From positions 1 through 17,351 of the forward strand of contig JBOHDE010000070.1 in NCBI GenBank assembly GCA_050699035.1: a DNA stretch of 17,351 nt, written 5' to 3'. The notes under the pieces were generated by a model. It had not been told where the DNA came from. It ran no database searches and saw nothing but the letters and a program-made list of their open reading frames with translations. How positions within the stretch are numbered: the first letter of the stretch is position 1; every line of letters starts with the position of its first letter. Below are positions 13,001-17,351 of this stretch, one piece after another. Both the position numbers and the translations under genes were made by a program. The stretch is from WHTB01 sp050699035. Its GTDB lineage: Bacteria; Actinomycetota; Actinomycetes; Propionibacteriales; Nocardioidaceae.

Positions 13001-13963
13001 GAGCACTACGACGTGTTCGACTGCGCGATGGGAGAGCGGGCGATCAAGCCGATGGGCCACGTGCGGATGATGGCCGCGGCCCAGCCGTTCCTGTCCGGCG
13101 CAATCTCGAAGACTGTCAACCTGCCGGAGTCGGCGACGGTGGAGGAGATTGAGGACGTCTACCTGCAGGGCTGGAAGCTCGGCCTGAAGGCGCTGGCCGT
13201 CTACCGCGACAACTGCAAGGTGGGCCAGCCGCTGGCCGACGCCAAGGCGAAGAAGGCGGTTGCTGCCGAGCCCGAACCGGTGGTGATCGAGCGGCCGGTG
13301 CGCAAGCGGCTGCCGAAGTCGCGTCCGTCGCGGACGACTTCGTTCACCGTCGGCGGGGCCGAGGGCTACATGACCGCCGGGTCCTACCCGGACGACGGTC
13401 TGGGCGAGGTGTTCCTCAAGCTGGGCAAGCAGGGCTCGACGCTGGCCGGCGTGATGGACGCGTTCTCGATGGCCATCTCGATCTCGCTGCAGTACGGCGT
13501 GCCGCTCGAGACGTACGTGCAGAAGTTCACCAACATGAAGTTCGAGCCGGCCGGGCTGACCGACGACCCGGACGTGCGGATGAGCCAGTCGATCATGGAC
13601 TACATCTTCCGCCGCTTGGCGCTGGACCACCTGCCGTTCGAGACCCGGGCCGGGCTCGGCATCTACTCCGCCGAGGAGCGCCAGCGCCAGCTCGAGACCG
13701 GCTCGTACGAGACGCTCGAGTCGGACGAGATCTCGGAGGCCGAGTCGCTGAAGTCGACGTCACCGGCTGCCGACGACCCGTCGGTCGACGCTGCCGCCGC
13801 GAAGCCGGCTCCGCGCGAGGCCCACACCTCCGCGGAGCTGCTCGAGGTGATCACCGGATCCGGTGTCGACGCGCCGCTCTGCTTCACCTGCGGCACCAAG
13901 ATGCGGCCCGCCGGCAGCTGCTTCGTCTGCGAAGGCTGCGGCTCCACCAGCGGCTGCAGCTGA
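10061..13963 (+). CDS. nrdJ: adenosylcobalamin-dependent (class II) ribonucleotide reductase NrdJ with in-frame intein
   Basis: The 1300-residue precursor gives about 943 residues after removal of the 357-residue intein, close to the size of actinobacterial NrdJ. The enzyme reduces ribonucleotides to deoxyribonucleotides with coenzyme B12 as radical source, in the cytosol and without need for oxygen. Extein landmarks: QVSA then CFILAVDDSMDSIL, whose cysteine (C514, mature C157) aligns with E. coli NrdA C225; NPCSE with N719, C721 (thiyl radical) and E723; and SSCNLASLNLL with C732, the second redox cysteine. The C-terminal CFTCG and SCFVCEGCGSTSGCS cysteine-rich tail is typical of the family. 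A charged linker at roughly 1055-1095 precedes the C-terminal domain. The ATG at 10061 has GGGAG 8 bases upstream. Expression is probably under NrdR and linked to nrdR across a strong hairpin. Confidence 0.95.
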   Translation: MTETVSGPTRSTKRGSAKGLKIQRIYTSDGVHPYDEVTWDRRDVVQQNWKTGETVFEQRGVEFPDFWSVNASTIVTTKYFRGAVGSDSREWSLKQLLDRVVKTYRKSGEDNGYFASPADAEVFEHELTWMLLHQHFSFNSPVWFNVGTSSPQQVSACQPYDALVSTPDGLIPIGKLVEDNAVGTKVYDAHGLTRVVATKANGVKDVLRIHTKAGYALDVTADHLVWKSTGQGTGAFVAAGSLRVDDQLEWHRRDAHGEGEISSREVAEAALAGWLQSDGFVGQYEGTNKSLTIEAMTVTPAELTWVNNAIGTVLPGVHSHERTVVTQDTDLDCRRTRLYGNVLDEFVTKWNLRPRGVDMEVPVQLFTAPLPVVAAYLRSIFQAEGFVSTRERSTVVEVDMVGEQHIRGMQSLLLRFGIFARVGFKNDTRDDRKGCWTLRIQNAGDRRAFADAIGFIDPRKADKLEASFDMPGRGALPVKRLEIARIEHIGAMEVYDIQTESGEYLSGNLRVHNCFILAVDDSMDSILNWYKEEGLIFKGGSGAGLNLSRIRSSKELLKSSGGTASGPVSFMRGADASAGTIKSGGATRRAAKMVVLDVDHPDIEEFVQTKAREEDKIRVLRDAGFDMDLGGVDITSVQYQNANNSVRVTDEFMRSIEEGTSFGLRARTTGEVIEEVDAKGLFDKIAKAAWECADPGIQYDDTINDWHTTPESGRITASNPCSEYLHLDNSSCNLASLNLLKYLSDDGSFDTKKFAQSVELVITAMDISICFADFPTEAIGDTTRAYRQLGIGYANLGALLMACGLGYDSDGGRALAASITSLMTGTSYKRSAELAGVVGPYDGFARNAEAHARVMRKHQAANDTIRTLHPIDRAVQKEATAAWDAVVKIGAKHGWRNAQASVLAPTGTIGFMMDCDTTGIEPDFSLVKFKKLVGGGSMQIVNQTVPAALTKLGYQGEQIEAIVEYIAEHGHVVDAPGLRTEHYDVFDCAMGERAIKPMGHVRMMAAAQPFLSGAISKTVNLPESATVEEIEDVYLQGWKLGLKALAVYRDNCKVGQPLADAKAKKAVAAEPEPVVIERPVRKRLPKSRPSRTTSFTVGGAEGYMTAGSYPDDGLGEVFLKLGKQGSTLAGVMDAFSMAISISLQYGVPLETYVQKFTNMKFEPAGLTDDPDVRMSQSIMDYIFRRLALDHLPFETRAGLGIYSAEERQRQLETGSYETLESDEISEAESLKSTSPAADDPSVDAAAAKPAPREAHTSAELLEVITGSGVDAPLCFTCGTKMRPAGSCFVCEGCGSTSGCS
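10529..11599 (+). mobile_element. LAGLIDADG-type intein within NrdJ
   Basis: The 357-residue insert starts at a cysteine (CQPYDALVSTPDG, block A) and ends in HN before a cysteine (LRVHN then C), the hallmarks of a self-splicing class 1 intein. Block B is VTADH at intein positions 63-67 and block F is EVYDIQTESGEYLSGN near 337-352. Between them are two homing-endonuclease motifs, LAGWLQSDG (115-123, acidic D122) and LRSIFQAEG (221-229, acidic E228), so the endonuclease may still be active. The flanking host sequence joins cleanly to QVSACFILAVDD. Codon choice within the insert is less GC-biased at third positions than in the surrounding nrdJ, for example many GCT, CTT and GTT codons, which supports horizontal arrival. 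Splicing should leave no trace in mature NrdJ. Confidence 0.95.
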
Positions 13964-13974
13964 CCTAGCCCGGT

Positions 13975-14017
13975 CGATCGCTGGCCCGCTTCCCGCTGGG
14001 GAGCGGGCCAGCGATCG
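13975..14017. terminator. strong hairpin terminator after nrdJ, probably bidirectional
   Basis: Bases 13975-13990 pair perfectly with 14002-14017 (16 bp), and CCC/GGG in the loop may extend the stem. It starts 12 bases after the nrdJ stop and lies 43 bases from the end of the convergent HNH gene, so it can end both transcripts. No T-run follows, as is normal in high-GC actinobacteria. Confidence 0.75.
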
Positions 14018-14059
14018 CGTGGTGAGGGCGGAGGGTGTGCCTTCGACGTGTCGCTCGGG

Positions 14060-14950
14060 TCAGCTCGCCCTGAAGAGGTCGAAGCGAGTCTCCAGTCGTG
14101 TCGGGTCCGGCCGCTCCTGCTTTCGTCTCGGCAAGACGATCGTGCGGCCGTGCATGTCCTGAAGGCCGTGCTTCAGCATCGGCCCGTCAACCTCGTCGAG
14201 CAGGCGTTGGTTGATCTGGACGACGTAGTCGGGTCGGACGCCAAGGAAGTTGCGGTCGTACGCCGCGTGGTGGATCTTGCAGAGGCTCAAGCCGTTGCTG
14301 ACGACCGGAGCGCCGTCATCGTCCGCGTCACTGATGATGTGAGCGGCGTCGAGCAGCTCCCCGTGTCGGAGTGAGCAGACTGCACATTGGGTCTCGTAGG
14401 CTCTGATGACCTGACCGCGGAACATCGGCTGGTGCAGCCGCTGCTTGGTCAGTCGTTCCGCGTACCGCTTCTCCGCCTCCGAAGGCTGCAGCGGGTTCGC
14501 CAGGAATCGCAGCGCCTCGTGGACCGCGATGACGAACTGGCGCGCCGGTCCGTCGTCGGCGACGACGTAGACCGGGAAGATCGGCACGTAGAAGCCCGGC
14601 TCGAACTTGCGCAGCAAGATGAGGGGCAACTGCAGTTCCCCGGCACGTCGGAGCTTGATGTTGTCACCGGCCGTAGACCCAGCCCGGTAGTGGTAACGGA
14701 AGAGACCGCCCTCAACCTCGTGATCATCGTAGGGACCATCCGGCGAGCTCACGATCGACAGCGTCGCCGCGAGGTCGCTGGGATTCCAGATCCCTTTGGT
14801 GGTGTCGATGAGCCGGCGTCGTCCGGTGCCGAGGTCGAAGTCGCTGAGCTCGGCTCGGGTGACGAAACCGCCACTGACGGCGGTGCGCGCAGCGAGGTGA
14901 TCCATGATCACCTGGCGGAGCGCGAGCTCGACCGCCGAGTCGGTTGACAC
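14060..14950 (-). CDS. HNH endonuclease, putative restriction-type
   Basis: Encodes 296 residues. The C-terminal half is an HNH nuclease of the HNH_2 / COG3440 kind. Zinc-type cysteines are C189 and C192 (QCAVCSLRHGELLDAAH); H204, N219 and H228 form the H-N-H set, with C224 nearby in SLCKIHH. The N-terminal half (about 55-150, with GGLFRYHYRAGS, LPLILLRKFEPGFYVPIFPVYVV) is the domain usually found in this actinobacterial family. It may recognise DNA, perhaps modified DNA, but no methyltransferase gene is nearby, which would fit a modification-dependent enzyme. The start is a GTG at 14950 with a poor ribosome binding site, so an internal start is possible. The gene lies just downstream of the vapB/vapC remnant on the same strand and converges on nrdJ. 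Confidence 0.85.
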   Translation of the reverse strand: MSTDSAVELALRQVIMDHLAARTAVSGGFVTRAELSDFDLGTGRRRLIDTTKGIWNPSDLAATLSIVSSPDGPYDDHEVEGGLFRYHYRAGSTAGDNIKLRRAGELQLPLILLRKFEPGFYVPIFPVYVVADDGPARQFVIAVHEALRFLANPLQPSEAEKRYAERLTKQRLHQPMFRGQVIRAYETQCAVCSLRHGELLDAAHIISDADDDGAPVVSNGLSLCKIHHAAYDRNFLGVRPDYVVQINQRLLDEVDGPMLKHGLQDMHGRTIVLPRRKQERPDPTRLETRFDLFRAS

Positions 14951-15014
14951 GCTACGAGCTTGTCACGAACGAAGGACCGTGGAGTTGCGTATACACGATC
15001 CGGCACGAACTCGA

Positions 15015-15168
15015 TCAGCTGGCGGCACGGATGTCGATGTGCACGAAGTCGTCACCCTTGAACAGCAGCGCCTCGCCGGCACTGCTCGCGGGCGCGTAGG
15101 AGATGCAGTCCCAAGCTCAGCTTCGCGGCGATGACCGCTGCCAGCAGCGCAGAGGTGTCGTCAATCGG
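15015..15168 (-). pseudogene. vapC: vapC toxin remnant (PIN domain, internally deleted)
   Basis: Two ends of a VapC toxin survive in different frames. The first, overlapping the end of vapB at about 15115-15168, reads PIDDTSALLAAVIAAK, matching the PIN N-terminus MIVDTSALLAA with the start codon changed to CCG and V changed to D. The second, 15015-15113, reads WDCISYAPASSAGEA, then LLFKGDDFVHIDI and a stop, matching the PIN C-terminus (GDC..YA, LLFKGDDF.HTDI). Roughly 80 residues between them, with most catalytic acidic residues, are missing. The toxin RNase must be inactive. Family assignment rests on motif recognition. Confidence 0.75.
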
Positions 15169-15401
15169 GTCGGCAGGCCGCGATCGTCATACAGGTGGCC
15201 GGTCACCATCCGGGCGCGGTCCTTGGGGGAAAGCCGCCGCTCGAAGTCATCGGCGATGGCGAGTGCACGCTCCCGGGCATCGAGGTTGGCCAGCAGCCGA
15301 GTCAGGGCGTGCTCGATCGCGGCGGTCCGGGACGTGCCCAGCTGTCGCGCCGCTTCGCGGGCAAGCCGGAGAACGCGCTCGTTCTTGATGGTGAGGCTCA
15401 C
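15117..15401 (-). CDS. vapB: VapB-family antitoxin, orphaned by loss of its toxin
   Basis: Encodes 94 residues. The N-terminus VSLTIKNERVLRLAREAARQ and LGTSRTAAIEHAL is the DNA-binding antitoxin fold of VapB proteins; the C-terminal half (DDFERRLSPKDRARM, LYDDRGLP) normally wraps the VapC toxin. VapB proteins of this type usually end right after LYDxxGLP. Here the usual overlap with the toxin ATG is lost and the frame reads on for about 16 extra residues (TRLTTPLRCWQRSSPRS). The GTG start at 15401 is chosen because AAGGTGG lies upstream and it overlaps the stop of the upstream frame (GTGA), a coupled arrangement. It may still repress its own promoter or cross-neutralise other VapC toxins. Confidence 0.75.
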   Translation of the reverse strand: MSLTIKNERVLRLAREAARQLGTSRTAAIEHALTRLLANLDARERALAIADDFERRLSPKDRARMVTGHLYDDRGLPTRLTTPLRCWQRSSPRS

Positions 15402-16043
15402 GGGTCCACCTTCACGCGGACGGCGTGCAGGCCGCACCGATCGGTCCACGCGAACAGGTCACCGATCTGCACACCGAACTCCTCGACGGGTACGACGGCA
15501 GGCGTACGAGACGACCGTCGACGCGGCAGGGCCGGTGCACCGTAGTCCAACGTCGACCGGTGAAGCTGCTGATCTCCCGGAAGCCGTACGACTCCTCGCA
15601 CCAGCCGACAGCGTCGCCAGGCACCGCCGTCAGTGATCCGTCGTCGAAGTCGATGGCGAGGTGCCGAATCGGAGTAGGGCGACGGCCGGCAGTTCTTCCG
15701 TCGGGCAAGGTGACCCAATCCTGGTCGGCGTGCACCCTGCCCTTCACCACCCCGACCAGCTGGGACCCGTGCTCGTACAGCCCAGGGCCAAGCGGCCGGC
15801 CCACGTCGTGGGCACGTACCAAGAGTCGGCCGGTGCGCGGGTTCAGCTGCCACAACGCACTACGCCCGTCATCGGTCGCACCCGTGACACACCAGAGCCT
15901 GCGAGTGTGCTCGCACCGGTCGAGCTGGCTGGTGAAGGCCAGCCGTCGAGATCGCCAGACCACGCGGCGGCGGCCTACGTCATCGGCGCTCAGCCGTAGC
16001 AGAGGGCGAGCCCAACGAGCAGGACCAGGACATGTCGCGACAT
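15398..16043 (-). pseudogene. frameshifted gene of unknown function upstream of vapB
   Basis: The body lies in one frame (down from about 15963; RRLWCVTGATDDGRSALWQL, HDVGRPLGPGLYEHGSQLVG, TPIRHLAIDFDDGSLTAVPG). The plausible C-terminus lies in another (TPAVVPVEEFGVQIGDLFAW, TDRCGLHAVRVKVDP), ending in a TGA that overlaps the vapB start as GTGA. A one-base shift between roughly 15490 and 15585 would join them. Further upstream, a third frame from 16043 gives MSRHVLVLLVGLALCYG, a signal-like stretch cut by TGA; its link to this gene is a guess. No family is recognised. Sequencing error could also explain a single frameshift. Confidence 0.5.
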
Positions 16044-16186
16044 CACCCCAGCCTGCACGCCGAAGGCCGGCCCGAAGCGGTTATCCACAGGCCAATCCGG
16101 CGCTCACCACGGCACTGCCGAGCAGTTGTCTGCACCTGCTCTTATGCTCGAGGAGTCCGCGACGACCACGCGCGGGGGAGCGCCCG

Positions 16187-17351
16187 ATGGAAGCCGGAGA
16201 GTCCGCTCGGCAGACTGCCGAAGGCAAGCAACGGCACTCGCGTGTGCTGCTGTCGGCCGCGATCGAGGAGGCGCGCAGTGCGCGGCGGTACGAGCGCGGT
16301 GATGCGGCCGAGGAGCGGACGGCGGCGTTGTTGGCCGAGCTCACCGAGTACGGCTTCCGGGTCCTCCACGACCGCCACTGGCCGGGCACGCAGCGCGCCA
16401 ACATCGACCACGTCGTCGCCGGGCCGAGCGGCGTGTTCGTCGTCGACACCAAGCACTGGGCCGCCGACGTCACGGTCAGCCAGGGCCGGCTGATCCGCGG
16501 CCAGGTCGAGTGCGACGACGAGGTCGCCAAGGTCCGCGACCAGGCTGGCGCCGTCCGCGACGTGCTGGTCGAGACCGGCCTGTCGCCGACCATGGTCGTG
16601 CCGGTCATCGGGCTCCATGGCAAGCCGACTCCGAAGGTCCTGCTGGACGGCACCTGGGTGGTCGGCACCGAGCTGCTCCCGCGGGAGATCTTGCGGGACA
16701 AGCGTGCGCTGACGCCGGCCCAGGTCGACCAGGTCGTTGCCGCGTTGGAGCGCGGTCTGTCCGCGGCAGCGGAGCCCCAGCCGACGCACCCGTCGGAGGT
16801 GGAGGCGAAGCACCGCGCCGTGCCGGAGGACACCTTGTTCTCCGTCGACGACCTCGACCAGGACGCGCTCGCCGCCGCCCTGAAGAAGCCGCTCGCCGAC
16901 TGGATGGTCTTCCTGCATCCGTCTCAGGCGCGCTATGCCCGCCGCGACCTCAACGGCGCCGGCCGGATCACCGGACCGGCCGGCACCGGGAAGACCGTCG
17001 TCGCCTTGCACCGGCTCGCCCAGCTGGCGGAGACCGGGTCGCAGCGACTGCTGTACGTCACGTTCGTTCGGACCATTCCGCTCGTACTGAGCCACGCGTA
17101 CCGCCGGATGTCGCCGCACACAGCCGACCGAGTGGAGTTCGCGAGCCTGCACGCCTGGGCCGCCCGGCTGTTGCGTGGTCGTGGCCTGCCGCACCAGGTC
17201 GAGACGCAGCGCTGCGCCAACGCTTTCAGTCTCGCCTTCGCCCGGTGGGAGCAACGCGAGTCGATGTCGGTGACCGCGCCGTACAGCTACTGGAAGGAGG
17301 AGGTCGACAACGTCCTCCGCGGTCGCGCGTTGACCAACCTCGACGACTACC
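16187..17351 (+). CDS. NERD-domain protein with UvrD-like helicase (partial, runs off the window)
   Basis: 388 complete codons are visible, with no stop before the window ends. Residues about 35-150 form a NERD domain, a nuclease-related fold: GDAAEERTAALLAEL, then NIDHVVAGPSGVFVVDTKHW with likely catalytic D74, D87 and K89. A linker follows, then the start of an SF1 (UvrD/REP) helicase with HPSQ near 244-247 and Walker A GPAGTGKT at 263-270. The ATG at 16187 has GGGGGAG 6 bases upstream. NERD-helicase fusions are thought to act in DNA processing and are often found near defence or mobile genes; the exact role is unknown. The remaining helicase motifs lie beyond the window. Confidence 0.88.
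   Translation, partial: MEAGESARQTAEGKQRHSRVLLSAAIEEARSARRYERGDAAEERTAALLAELTEYGFRVLHDRHWPGTQRANIDHVVAGPSGVFVVDTKHWAADVTVSQGRLIRGQVECDDEVAKVRDQAGAVRDVLVETGLSPTMVVPVIGLHGKPTPKVLLDGTWVVGTELLPREILRDKRALTPAQVDQVVAALERGLSAAAEPQPTHPSEVEAKHRAVPEDTLFSVDDLDQDALAAALKKPLADWMVFLHPSQARYARRDLNGAGRITGPAGTGKTVVALHRLAQLAETGSQRLLYVTFVRTIPLVLSHAYRRMSPHTADRVEFASLHAWAARLLRGRGLPHQVETQRCANAFSLAFARWEQRESMSVTAPYSYWKEEVDNVLRGRALTNLDDY

Noticed and set aside
11000..13630. 876-residue open frame on the minus strand opposite nrdJ
   Set aside because: It spans the intein boundary and lies wholly antisense to conserved NrdJ sequence; no independent coding evidence.
16081..16089. TTATCCACA, a perfect DnaA box, upstream of the NERD-helicase gene
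   Set aside because: A single 9-base match without a cluster of boxes or an AT-rich region is not evidence for an origin or DnaA control. A one-mismatch relative at 1642-1650 is equally isolated.
16142..17254. 370-residue open frame on the minus strand opposite the NERD-helicase gene
   Set aside because: The plus-strand frame has a ribosome binding site, NERD motifs and a Walker A; the antisense frame has none.
1..17351. tRNA, rRNA, CRISPR arrays, insertion sequences and integrase genes
   Set aside because: No tRNA-like folds, regularly spaced repeats, transposase motifs or terminal inverted repeats were recognised by eye. The intein is the only clear mobile element.

Overview
The window is very GC-rich, uses many GTG starts and carries Tat-exported proteins, actinobacterial-type LexA boxes and a coenzyme-B12-dependent ribonucleotide reductase. 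Gene content and order (lexA, then an SOS LysM protein, then nrdR, then nrdJ) point to an actinobacterium, most likely a Nocardioides-like member of the Propionibacteriales. The genus is inferred from gene style, not from a search.

Left part (1-7174). A possible gene tail and hairpin are followed by two palindromes built on the same 16-bp core. Next come an M18 aminopeptidase (minus) and a DinG-type Fe-S helicase (plus), which diverge around a 61-bp imperfect palindrome. Both genes look leaderless. A small lipoprotein follows, then a translationally coupled pair of Tat-exported phosphoesterases: a PhoD-like alkaline phosphatase and an NPP-type phosphodiesterase.

Middle part (7207-13963). This is a DNA-damage and dNTP-supply block. 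lexA (minus) and a LysM cell-division/cell-wall protein (plus) diverge from a region with four LexA boxes, two of them directly abutting. About 0.8 kb without a convincing gene follows. It ends in a promoter with two NrdR boxes 31 bp apart, ahead of nrdR, a strong intercistronic hairpin and nrdJ. nrdJ carries a 357-residue LAGLIDADG intein in frame, immediately before the redox-active cysteine of the reductase, and a strong hairpin follows the gene.

Right part (14060-17351). An accessory, partly decaying stretch: an HNH endonuclease, a vapB antitoxin gene with the remains of an internally deleted vapC, and a frameshifted unknown gene, all on the minus strand. The window ends inside a NERD-domain/UvrD-like helicase (plus).

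The items most worth following up are the nrdJ intein at the catalytic cysteine, the four-box LexA control region with its tandem pair, the predicted NrdR box pair, the two palindromic elements either side of the aminopeptidase gene, and the vapBC wreck next to an HNH nuclease. I did not find a clearly new multi-gene system.
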